A stretch of 8,468 nucleotides of DNA from Nostoc sp. CHAB 5715 (GCF_020829685.1 NZ_JAIVFR010000234.1:1-8468); one strand, 5' to 3'. Numbered from the stretch's first letter, positions 1-5,253 are shown. Numbers and translations: made by a program. Notes: generated by a model not told the origin, from the letters alone.

Positions 1-18
1 GCTGGATTTTCAGTATCT

Positions 19-1074
19 ATGAAAATTGAACACGTTCATTTCTATGTAGAAGACGCCAAAGTATGGCGGAATTGGTTTGTACACCATCTTGGTTTTCAAG
101 CAGTAGCCGATCGCAGCATTTTATTTCACACTCGCACAGAAGTGGTAAAAAGTGGTGCTGTTTGTTTTTTTCTATCTTCACCACTCTTACCCACAAGTCC
201 AGTAGCTGAGTTTTTGCGTCAATATCCACCTGGTGTGGCAGATGTCGCTTTTGCTGTCGAAGATGTAGAAAGCGCGATCGCACTAGCTCAAAAACACGGT
301 GCTACAATCCTACAACCCACCCAGGAACGCCAGGTGGGTACGGAATTCCTCAAGTGTGGCAAAATTGCCGCCTGGGGTGGACTGACTCATACATTGATCG
401 AAAGGTCATTAGTTTTTGACAAAGGACAAATGACTAATGACAACACTTTTACCGCCATAGATCACATAGTGTTAAACGTAGCAGTTGGTGAATTAGAAAA
501 TGCTGTCGCTTGGTACGAAAATATCCTAAATTTTCAACCCCAGCAGGCTTTTAAAATTAAAACCAATCGTTCTGCTTTACACAGTCAAGTGATGGTTTCG
601 CACAACGGCAGCGTCCAATTGCCAATTAATGAACCAGCTTCCAGCAATTCCCAAATTCAGGAATTTTTAGATGTCAATCGGGGGCCGGGAATTCAACATC
701 TTGCTTTGCGGACGACTAATCTTGTGAGTGCGATCGCTAAATTTCGTGCCAGTGGTTTATCGTTACTCTCAGTTCCCCAAAGCTATTACACGCAACTAAA
801 ACAGCGTCCAGGACTGCCTCTATCACCCCAAGAACTGGAAGCGATCGCTCAACAGGAAATTCTAGTGGATTGGCAAGAATATACTCCTTTAGAGGGAGGA
901 AATATCGCGCCCTTATTACTACAAATTTTTACCCAGCCAATATTTGAACAGCCGACATTTTTCTTTGAGTTTATTGAACGCCGTTTCCAAGCTCAAGGTT
1001 TTGGCGAAGGTAACTTTCGCGCCTTATTTGAAGCCATTGAAAGCGAACAAATCAAACGCGGTACTCTGCAATGA
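19..1074 (+). CDS. hpd: 4-hydroxyphenylpyruvate dioxygenase (HPPD)
   Basis: 351-aa two-domain vicinal-oxygen-chelate protein. HPPD is a cytosolic Fe(II) enzyme that converts 4-hydroxyphenylpyruvate to homogentisate, used for tocopherol synthesis and tyrosine breakdown in cyanobacteria. The N-terminal domain (about 1-128) starts IEHVHFYVED; the catalytic C-terminal domain (about 145-351) starts AIDHIVLNV. Iron ligands by family pattern are H149 (IDH), H227 (GPGIQHLAL) and E317 (TFFFEFIE). The family signatures LPINEPAS (201-208), LLLQIFTQP (299-307) and GFGEGNFRALFEAIE (327-341) are all present. S189 in SALHS matches the serine that separates HPPD from hydroxymandelate synthase, so HPPD is preferred. 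Length is normal. Only 18 nt lie upstream, with no clear Shine-Dalgarno, but the start fits the family N-terminus. The stop overlaps the next gene through ATGA. The interdomain linker contains a repeat-like DNA word. Confidence 0.93.
   Translation: MKIEHVHFYVEDAKVWRNWFVHHLGFQAVADRSILFHTRTEVVKSGAVCFFLSSPLLPTSPVAEFLRQYPPGVADVAFAVEDVESAIALAQKHGATILQPTQERQVGTEFLKCGKIAAWGGLTHTLIERSLVFDKGQMTNDNTFTAIDHIVLNVAVGELENAVAWYENILNFQPQQAFKIKTNRSALHSQVMVSHNGSVQLPINEPASSNSQIQEFLDVNRGPGIQHLALRTTNLVSAIAKFRASGLSLLSVPQSYYTQLKQRPGLPLSPQELEAIAQQEILVDWQEYTPLEGGNIAPLLLQIFTQPIFEQPTFFFEFIERRFQAQGFGEGNFRALFEAIESEQIKRGTLQ
405..441 (+). repeat. Intergenic-repeat-like word inside the hpd coding sequence
   Basis: Positions 418-435 match, in inverted orientation, 18 of 18 bases at intergenic 5254-5271. 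Positions 426-441 match, in direct orientation, 16 of 16 bases at 5282-5297. GTCATTAG (405-412) and CTAATGAC (434-441) form an 8-bp inverted repeat around it. The stretch is in frame and encodes roughly residues 129-141, the linker between the two HPPD domains. The matches are seen directly; that a repeat entered the gene is inference. Confidence 0.6.
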
Positions 1075-1508
1075 TACCTGATTACAAAATATCAATTGAA
1101 ATTCAGCTAGACTCCAAACAAGTTGATTTTATAGATAAGCAACTTCATGATTTCAATGTAGGCAAAATTGGAGATTACCAATATACGCCACTGTTTCTAT
1201 TACTTCGTGATTCAAAAAAAAATGTCGTGGGCGGCTTGGAGGGTTTTATCGGCTTGGGATGGTTCCATATCGCTACCCTCTGGGTTGCAGAGGAGTTAAG
1301 AGGTTATGGATATGGAAAAGCACTTCTTTTAGCAGCAGAGCAAGAAGCTATTAATCGTGATTGCTTAAACGCATATCTTTTTACTTACAGTTTCCAAGCT
1401 CCCAAATTTTATCAGCACTTGGGGTATGAAGTTTTTGGAGAGTTAGAAGATTTTCCTCCACGCCATCGTCGATACTTTCTTAAAAAGAGTTTACAAAAAA
1501 ATCCTTAG
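1071..1508 (+). CDS. GNAT family N-acetyltransferase
   Basis: 145-aa single-domain GNAT protein, expected to move an acetyl group from acetyl-CoA to an amine; the substrate cannot be told from sequence. Motif A is clear: the strand IATLWVAEELRG leads into the acetyl-CoA pyrophosphate loop RGYGYGK (77-83), followed by helix ALLLAAEQEA. Motif B is also present: FTYSFQAPKFYQHLGYEVFGE (about 104-124), with the usual FYxxLGYE. Length is typical of a stand-alone GNAT. The ATG overlaps the hpd stop as ATGA, which indicates an operon and probable translational coupling, and there is no good Shine-Dalgarno of its own. A link to aromatic metabolism is suggested only by that coupling. No obvious intrinsic terminator follows. 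Confidence 0.88.
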   Translation: MIPDYKISIEIQLDSKQVDFIDKQLHDFNVGKIGDYQYTPLFLLLRDSKKNVVGGLEGFIGLGWFHIATLWVAEELRGYGYGKALLLAAEQEAINRDCLNAYLFTYSFQAPKFYQHLGYEVFGELEDFPPRHRRYFLKKSLQKNP

Positions 1509-1540
1509 CTAAAACTTGAGACTCTCGGAAATTGGCAGCC

Positions 1541-1575
1541 ATTAGGGTGCGCTATAGCGAAATGCCTAATGCACC
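1541..1575. repeat. Small palindromic repeat with two competing stems
   Basis: Two stems cross each other: ATTAGG (1541-1546) with CCTAAT (1565-1570), and GGTGC (1546-1550) with GCACC (1571-1575). A perfect 10-bp palindrome CGCTATAGCG (1550-1559) sits in the loop. The two outer stems share a base and interleave, so in RNA they would exclude each other or form a pseudoknot. It resembles the short dispersed palindromes of Nostoc genomes. There is no T-run, so a terminator role is doubtful. Confidence 0.45.
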
Positions 1576-1677
1576 GTCCAATAGATCCTGAGATTGCTGG
1601 AGCATTTATATATTGTTTTGGTTACTCTGGGTACTTAACGGTAATAGAAGTAGGCATGGAATTAATTACATTGTTAT

Positions 1678-1770
1678 TAGGACTTACGCACGCTCTACGA
1701 ATTCTTGGCGTTCTTGGCGTCTTGGCGGTTCGATAAATTAAGCTTTTGGGCGATTTTTGCGTAAGTCCTA
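1678..1770. mobile_element. 93-bp MITE-like element
   Basis: Perfect 13-bp terminal inverted repeats TAGGACTTACGCA (1678-1690) and TGCGTAAGTCCTA (1758-1770) bound a non-coding 93-bp segment. Each end carries TA, as expected of elements moved by IS630/Tc1-mariner-type transposases that target TA; that assignment is inference. Inside is a short tandem array, TTCTTGGCG at 1702-1710 and 1711-1719 followed by a partial unit. No transposase is present, so any movement would need one supplied elsewhere. Confidence 0.7.
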
Positions 1771-1836
1771 TCTAGAACGAAATAGCCCTGGTATTTGATT
1801 ACGTGAAAAAATCAGTACACCCCGAAAAGGCTTCTT

Positions 1837-1864
1837 CCCCACTCCCCACTCCCCACTCCCTACT
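1837..1864. repeat. CCCCACT heptamer tandem repeat
   Basis: Three exact CCCCACT units (1837-1857) and one variant CCCTACT (1858-1864). This is a short tandemly repeated heptamer of the type scattered through heterocyst-forming cyanobacteria. The same heptamer appears in inverted orientation at 3020-3054, beyond the other end of the kinase gene. Confidence 0.8.
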
Positions 1865-1986
1865 CCCTGTCTACACAAATAATTTCAAAAATCAAAGCGG
1901 ACTGCTATAGATTGTAATTATTGTGCCAAAAGCGATCGCACACAAACTCTATATATGTAGAGATATATTGCATACCAAGCCTTTGT

Positions 1987-2016
1987 TTGAGTTACTTGCC
2001 TAAACCCTTCTAGAAT
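1987..2016 (+). promoter_or_regulatory. Possible sigma-70-type promoter of the kinase gene
   Basis: TTGAGT (1987-1992) and TAGAAT (2011-2016) are separated by 18 nt and resemble -35 and -10 boxes. Transcription would begin near 2023 and give a leader of about 50 nt. Assigned by eye only. Confidence 0.35.
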
Positions 2017-2062
2017 AAAAACTATTGTAGGGAAATTTTATTACTAAACTTGCTTTTATTCT
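2012..2062 (+). promoter_or_regulatory. 9-bp inverted repeat between promoter and RBS
   Basis: AGAATAAAA (2012-2020) and TTTTATTCT (2054-2062) are perfect reverse complements. The left arm overlaps the proposed -10 box; the right arm ends at the base before GGGAGG. The pair could be a protein-binding site, or an RNA stem if transcription starts further upstream. The AT-rich composition weakens its significance. Confidence 0.35.
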
Positions 2063-2068
2063 GGGAGG
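2063..2068 (+). promoter_or_regulatory. Shine-Dalgarno GGGAGG that decides the kinase start
   Basis: GGGAGG precedes two adjacent ATG codons. The gap is 1 nt to the ATG at 2070 and 4 nt to the ATG at 2073. One nucleotide is too short for normal initiation, so 2073 is the better start. Confidence 0.7.
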
Positions 2069-2072
2069 TATG

Positions 2073-3011
2073 ATGAGCCGTCCAATAATTCTTGGTATTG
2101 TAGGCGACAGCGCTGCTGGGAAAACAACACTAACGCGAGGAATCGCCCAGGTACTCGGCCCAGAAAATGTTACGCTGATATGCACAGATGATTATCACCG
2201 TTACGATCGCAAACAACGTGCAGATATTGGCATCACCGCTCTCCACCCGGACTGCAACCACTTAGATATAATGCAGCAACACCTGTCGTTGCTACGCACA
2301 GGACAACCGATTCTCAAACCAGTTTACAGTCATAAAACCGGCACATTCGAGCCACCGCAGTATATCAAGCCAAACAAATTCGTGATTATTGAAGGATTAC
2401 TCGGTTATTCTACCCGTGCTGCTCGTGATTCTTACGACGTTAAAGTTTACCTTGCACCTCCTGAAGACCTACGCGCTAAATGGAAAGTTAAGCGGGATAC
2501 CCAAAAGCGAGGCTACACAGATGAACAGGTATTAGCAGAATTAGAAAAGCGTGAACCAGACTCAGCACAATTTATTCGTCCGCAGCGGCAATGGTCTGAT
2601 ATAGTCATTAGTTTCTATCCACCTATCGGGGAAGATGATGAAACTAATGGACATTTAAATGTGCGTTTAGTACTACGTCCGACAATTCCCCACCCAGATT
2701 TTACCCCGATTATCAACTCTACCTATGGTAATTCTGACTCAGCGATCCGCTTGGGGCTAGACAGGGATATGAGTAAGCCGGTGGATGTCTTAGAAGTTGA
2801 TGGTCATGCAACCTTAGAACAGGTGAATAAGCTAGAGCATATTATTTGTTCTGATATGCCCCATTTACGAAGTATTTGCGATCGTGAAAGTAATCCCGAA
2901 CTGGGTAAAATTGCTGGTACAACTGGTGAGACAATTCAGAGTTATCCTCTGGCACTCACCCAGTTAATAATTACCTACCACATGCTCAAAGCAACGCAAA
3001 TTTATCAATAA
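2073..3011 (+). CDS. Phosphoribulokinase-like P-loop kinase (divergent paralogue)
   Basis: 312 aa from the ATG at 2073 (313 from 2070). It belongs to the phosphoribulokinase/uridine kinase family and is closest by eye to cyanobacterial and plant PRK. Visible motifs are Walker A GDSAAGKTT (11-19), ICTDDYHRYDRKQR (36-49) with the catalytic-type aspartate, substrate loop KPVYSH (82-87), VIIEGLLGY (104-112), RD (141-142) in KVKRD, PDSAQFIRPQR (162-172) and VLEVDGHATLEQ (239-250). Calvin-cycle PRK carries a P-loop cysteine (GDSGCGK), which is Ala here; its partner is kept at C37. The C-terminal cysteine pair (RPCGRKLTCSYPG in the canonical enzyme) is absent, although unrelated cysteines occur at 259 and 269. 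EGLHP is EGLLG. It is therefore probably a second, not thioredoxin/CP12-regulated kinase, and its substrate may not be ribulose 5-phosphate. Family membership is firm; substrate is open. Confidence 0.85.
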   Translation: MSRPIILGIVGDSAAGKTTLTRGIAQVLGPENVTLICTDDYHRYDRKQRADIGITALHPDCNHLDIMQQHLSLLRTGQPILKPVYSHKTGTFEPPQYIKPNKFVIIEGLLGYSTRAARDSYDVKVYLAPPEDLRAKWKVKRDTQKRGYTDEQVLAELEKREPDSAQFIRPQRQWSDIVISFYPPIGEDDETNGHLNVRLVLRPTIPHPDFTPIINSTYGNSDSAIRLGLDRDMSKPVDVLEVDGHATLEQVNKLEHIICSDMPHLRSICDRESNPELGKIAGTTGETIQSYPLALTQLIITYHMLKATQIYQ

Positions 3012-3019
3012 CTGGGATA

Positions 3020-3054
3020 GGGAGTGGGGAGTGGGGAGTGGGGAGTAGGAAGTA
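3020..3054. repeat. GGGAGTG heptamer tandem repeat, inverted copy
   Basis: Three exact GGGAGTG units (3020-3040), then GGGAGTA (3041-3047) and GGAAGTA (3048-3054). It is the reverse complement family of the 1837-1864 array and begins 8 nt after the kinase stop codon. The two arrays could pair around the gene. Confidence 0.8.
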
Positions 3055-3102
3055 GTGTTGTTCCATCAATTTACAGCTATTTTCAGGTAAATAGACTACG
3101 CG

Positions 3103-3347
3103 GTAGGGGTTTAGCAATGCTCATACGTGTCAACTTAAGCTAAAAGTAGCTTAACTGTTAGCTTCCTCACCCGCCTCGAACTAAAGTTCAAGGCTCATAG
3201 CTAAAGTCTACTGAAGTAGACTAAAAATTTTTGGCTATATTTAGTCATCTTCAGATGACTTCCGCTATTAGCAAGGAACTGAAGTTCCTTGCGGGACATG
3301 GCTTTTACGCTAAGTTGACACCAATGAGCAATGCGCTTTACCCCTAC
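3103..3347. mobile_element. ~245-bp element with long inverted ends and multiple hairpins
   Basis: The ends are imperfect inverted repeats of about 37 nt (3103-3140 against 3309-3347), sharing GTAGGGGT, TGCTCAT and GTGTCAACTTA. Inside are hairpins with small loops: 3135-3154 (8 bp, loop AAAG), 3173-3194 (8 bp with one mismatch, loop TAAA), 3205-3222 (7 bp, loop TGAA), 3243-3260 (7 bp, loop TTCA) and 3271-3292 (9 bp, loop TGAA). ATAGCTAA (3197-3204) and TTGGCTAT (3231-3238) add a stem, with one G-T pair, around the third hairpin. No ORF and no clear target duplication were seen. Best read as a non-autonomous mobile element or a structured RNA; its family is not recognised. Confidence 0.6.
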
Positions 3348-3424
3348 AACAGATGTGGTTCAAATACATGAAAACTGCTGTAAAGACGAGTTAACCAAAA
3401 TGAGGGCAGCACTGAGGATTTCAT
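3344..3424 (-). pseudogene. Truncated toxin start (RelE-like partner of the antitoxin)
   Basis: A 26-codon remnant begins MKSSVLPSFWLTRLY. The opening MKSxVLPSFW resembles the N-terminus of small cyanobacterial RelE-superfamily toxins of about 85-90 aa (from memory). Its ATG overlaps the antitoxin stop as ATGA (3424-3421), the usual arrangement for such pairs. The TAG stop lies inside the terminal inverted repeat of the 3103-3347 element. No continuation of the toxin was found on the far side of the element. After about residue 13 the likeness to a toxin fades, so the gene may have been damaged before or besides the insertion. Confidence 0.5.
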
Positions 3425-3652
3425 AGTTGGTCATAATCCAACGCCTTAGCTTGTCCCTCAGCGATTTCTTGTTTAGCACGCACTGCAGCAGCTACACCGC
3501 TTTTGTTGCGTTCTCTGGAAAGATTCGTTCCACTGAACTTCATCTTGTAAGTCATTAATGTATTCTCGAAGATGCTCTGCAACTCTATCCTGTACCTCAA
3601 CAGATAAAGACTCCATCATCTTCACTACAGTAGCGATCGCGGAGGATGACAT
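3421..3652 (-). pseudogene. Frameshifted antitoxin-like gene
   Basis: The minus-strand ATG at 3652 opens MSSSAIATVVKMMESLSV and continues through VAEHLREYINDLQDEVQW. The frame then runs into a stop. Reading on in a second frame gives VAAAVRAKQEIAEGQAKALD and YDQL before TGA at 3423-3421. The 232-nt length is 77 codons plus one base. Dropping one base of the CC pair at 3497-3498 restores a continuous 76-aa protein (TQQKRVAAAVRAKQ across the junction). It resembles small cyanobacterial antitoxins encoded just before RelE-type toxins (from memory). The frameshift could be real decay or a sequencing error; the truncated toxin next to it favours decay. Confidence 0.6.
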
Positions 3653-3763
3653 GGTGTGCTGCTCTTATATAAAATTCTTTTATTAAGCTAGCATCAATTG
3701 CAGCTTAGTTGAACTTTGGCGTGAGAATTAGGCGATGCTTACTTTGCTAACGGCTAAATGATA

Positions 3764-3794
3764 GAGAAAATTTCCTAAAATTAAAGATTTTCTC
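3764..3794. promoter_or_regulatory. 8-bp stem upstream of radC
   Basis: GAGAAAAT (3764-3771) and ATTTTCTC (3787-3794) form a perfect 8-bp stem with a 15-nt loop. On the minus strand it lies upstream of the antitoxin remnant, so it may be an operator for either side. AT-rich, modest significance. Confidence 0.35.
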
Positions 3795-3832
3795 AAATAA
3801 AGATGATTTTGAGAGCAAACAAGGGATAACTA

Positions 3833-3861
3833 AGAATAGTTCCATCTTTGATGACTATTCT
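3833..3861 (+). promoter_or_regulatory. Hairpin just before the radC start
   Basis: AGAATAGT (3833-3840) and ACTATTCT (3854-3861) form a perfect 8-bp stem with a 13-nt loop, ending 11 nt before the radC ATG. radC has no visible Shine-Dalgarno, so this structure could matter for initiation or serve as a binding site. Role is inferred from position only. Confidence 0.4.
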
Positions 3862-3872
3862 CTAAGTTTTCT

Positions 3873-4604
3873 ATGACCTATTGCCTCAGAATTGCCGACC
3901 TTCCTACAAATGAGCGTCCGCGTGAGCGATTAATGACGCATGGTGCCAAAATTTTAGCCACAGCAGAATTAATTGCAATTCTTCTAGGCACTGGTCAAGG
4001 CCCAGGAAAACTATCGGCTGTGGGTTTGGGACAATATATTTTGAGCGAATTAGGCAAACACCAACGCGATCCTTTAGCAGTTTTGCGAGAAGTTAGTCCT
4101 GCTGAGTTGATGCAAATTTCTGGTGTTGGCCCGGCGAAGGCGACAAGTATCTTAGCAGCAATTGAATTGGGTAAACGCGCCTTTCAATCTCGGCCTAATG
4201 ACGGCACATTAATTGATAGCCCACTTGCTGCTGCTGCTACCCTCAGTCAAGATTTGATGTGGCAGATACAAGAACGTTTTGCAGTGGTGCTATTAGATGT
4301 TAAGAATCGCTTATTGGGTACGCAAGTAATTACCATTGGCACAGCAACCGAAACCCTAGCCTCTCCCCGTGATATTTTTCGAGAAGTTATTCGTCAAGGT
4401 GCAACGCGGGTAATAGTTGCTCACAACCATCCTTCTGGAAACCTTGAACCCAGCCAGGAAGATATAGAATTGACGCGTCAGTTGTTAGCTGGGGCGCAGC
4501 TTTTGGGCATTCCGGTACTAGATCATCTGATTTTAGGTAATGGCAATCATCAGAGTTTACGGGAAATAACAACCTTGTGGGATGAGCATCCGCAGGGGGA
4601 TTAG
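3873..4604 (+). CDS. radC: RadC family protein (JAB/MPN domain, DNA repair-associated)
   Basis: 243 aa, full length for RadC. The N-terminal part carries the family signature [20 protein letters not shown] (16-34) and [11 protein letters not shown] helix-hairpin-helix follows, [20 protein letters not shown] (79-98), expected to contact DNA. The C-terminal JAB/MPN metal-binding domain has HNHPSGN (184-190) with S194 and D197, the HxH...SxxD pattern of JAMM metalloproteases, plus LDHLILG (216-222). The fold is that of a zinc metalloprotease or nuclease-like domain; the once-proposed repair role of RadC is not settled. The start matches the conserved MTYxLRIxDLP opening although no Shine-Dalgarno precedes it. 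It stands alone on the plus strand, convergent with the genes to its right. Confidence 0.95.
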   Translation: MTYCLRIADLPTNERPRERLMTHGAKILATAELIAILLGTGQGPGKLSAVGLGQYILSELGKHQRDPLAVLREVSPAELMQISGVGPAKATSILAAIELGKRAFQSRPNDGTLIDSPLAAAATLSQDLMWQIQERFAVVLLDVKNRLLGTQVITIGTATETLASPRDIFREVIRQGATRVIVAHNHPSGNLEPSQEDIELTRQLLAGAQLLGIPVLDHLILGNGNHQSLREITTLWDEHPQGD

Positions 4605-4655
4605 CGAAAGAGCAGGGGCAATACGGTTCAGTTAGAGCTAAAAACCTGATTTTGC

Positions 4656-4730
4656 GTAGGTTGGGTTGAGGAACGAAACCCAACATTCTCTCGGCTTTGT
4701 TGGGTTTCGCAAAGCCTCAACCCAACCTAC
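4656..4730. terminator. Long stem-loop after radC (repeat element, possible bidirectional terminator)
   Basis: The left arm (4656-4685, beginning GTAGGTTGGGTTGAGG) pairs with the right arm (4698-4730, ending CCTCAACCCAACCTAC). About 29 bp pair, with a small bulge, around a 12-nt loop. Each arm also contains TTGGGTT...AACCCAA-type self-complementarity, so a cruciform is possible. No clean T-run follows, so termination would be atypical. It resembles hairpin repeats dispersed in Nostoc genomes. Its place between convergent genes suits a terminator; that role is inferred. Confidence 0.6.
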
Positions 4731-4757
4731 AATTATCCTTAACCCAAGCGTATTGAG

Positions 4758-4790
4758 AGCAGGGGAGCAGGGGAGCAGGGGGCAGGGGAG
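4758..4790. repeat. AGCAGGGG tandem repeat
   Basis: Units AGCAGGGG at 4758-4765 and 4766-4773, AGCAGGGGG at 4774-4782, then a partial CAGGGGAG. A solitary unit lies at 4611-4618. It is a third simple G-rich repeat of the kind found in the window's spacers. Confidence 0.7.
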
Positions 4791-4796
4791 AAAGAT

Positions 4797-4934
4797 ATGC
4801 TCATTCCAAAAGCAAAAAGGGTTTCAGAGCAAGTAAATTTATTTATGACCAAAAGCAAAAATATTTATTTTGAGCGTCAAGTGCCACGAGAAATAATGCG
4901 TCCAAGTTTTTCAGAGCAAATAAATCCCATCTGA
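4797..4934 (+). CDS. Questionable 45-aa ORF with internal repeat
   Basis: ATG at 4797 is preceded by GGGGAG with about 7 nt spacing, but that purine run belongs to the AGCAGGGG repeat. The 45-aa product begins MLIPKAKRVSEQVNLF and contains SEQVN and SEQIN 29 residues apart. At DNA level this reflects a 17-bp direct repeat (4822-4838 and 4909-4925, 16 of 17 identical). A second exact 13-bp repeat (4806-4818, 4849-4861) is out of register with the codons. No family is recognised. It may be chance, or a leftover of a duplicated short element. Confidence 0.2.
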   Translation: MLIPKAKRVSEQVNLFMTKSKNIYFERQVPREIMRPSFSEQINPI

Positions 4935-4946
4935 GAACTACTGCAC

Positions 4947-5153
4947 TCAGTGGTGGGTAGTTTCCACAGGCTCCTTCGGTTGTGTGTGGGTTGGCTTTTG
5001 TTTGGTTCTCGGCGGGATTACGTATGCTACTGCACCAACCCCAACCATTCCACCGCCTATGATATACATAATATTTCTAGTGAAGTATTGGGAACCGATA
5101 TATCCAAAAGTGATTGCTGCCACTGTTGTGACGATCATTTGAGGTAGTTTCAT
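4947..5153 (-). CDS. Small predicted membrane protein, function unknown
   Basis: 68 aa. Two hydrophobic segments are visible: about 5-24 (QMIVTTVAAITFGYIGSQYF) and about 28-46, the latter rich in glycine (IIGGGMVGVG). A hydrophilic proline, lysine and histidine-rich tail of about 20 residues follows, ending TTHH. The ATG at 5153 has no strong Shine-Dalgarno. It lies downstream of, and on the same strand as, the two genes to its right, 200 bp from the nearest. The overlapping plus-strand frame (4950-5147) looks like a shadow because this one has a sensible membrane profile. Family not recognised. Confidence 0.55.
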   Translation of the reverse strand: MKLPQMIVTTVAAITFGYIGSQYFTRNIMYIIGGGMVGVGAVAYVIPPRTKQKPTHTQPKEPVETTHH

Positions 5154-5253
5154 ATTTAAAATGCCGTTGTTTGCTTAATGAATAAAGGAGTCTTTGGCAA
5201 TTGGTAAGCTGTTACGCAAATAAGATTGCACATCAACTGGTGAGGTTGTCCAA

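Larger units (their letters stand above)
1509..2072. other. Repeat-rich 564-bp spacer
   Basis: No supportable gene. From left to right it holds a short palindromic repeat (1541-1575), a MITE-like element (1678-1770), a CCCCACT tandem repeat (1837-1864), a HIP1 octamer (1932-1939), a small inverted repeat CTCTA/TAGAG (1947-1962) and the probable promoter and leader of the kinase gene (from about 1987). The intervals 1576-1677 and 1771-1836 show nothing recognisable. Confidence 0.7.
3653..3872. other. AT-rich spacer between antitoxin remnant and radC
   Basis: This spacer lies between two divergent reading frames and holds no gene. It should contain the old antitoxin promoter (minus strand) and the radC promoter. 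A weak candidate for radC is TTGAGA (3809-3814) with AAGAAT (3832-3837), spacing 17. Two hairpins are annotated separately. Confidence 0.5.
4605..4946. other. Spacer between convergent genes, with repeats
   Basis: No well-supported gene. It holds a long stem-loop (4656-4730), AGCAGGGG tandem units (4758-4782, with a single copy at 4611-4618) and a small questionable ORF (4797-4934) that contains direct repeats. Confidence 0.6.

Noticed and set aside
17..283. Minus-strand 88-aa frame
   Set aside because: Lies wholly opposite the well-supported HPPD gene and shows no domain; a shadow.
1656..1736. 26-codon plus-strand ORF (MELITLLLGLTHALRILGVL...)
   Set aside because: Most of it is translation of the MITE-like element and its TTCTTGGCG units; no credible gene.
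2000..2185. Minus-strand 61-aa frame over the kinase start
   Set aside because: Overlaps promoter and kinase coding sequence and has no family features.
3103..3347. CRISPR array reading of the repeated hairpins
   Set aside because: The palindromes differ in sequence and spacing and there are no unique spacers between identical repeats.
4387..4686. Minus-strand 99-aa frame
   Set aside because: Opposite radC and the stem-loop repeat; its N-terminus is encoded by the repeat.
4950..5147. Plus-strand 65-aa frame
   Set aside because: Complementary to the 68-aa minus-strand ORF, which has a better membrane-protein profile; cysteine and histidine-rich composition looks like a shadow.
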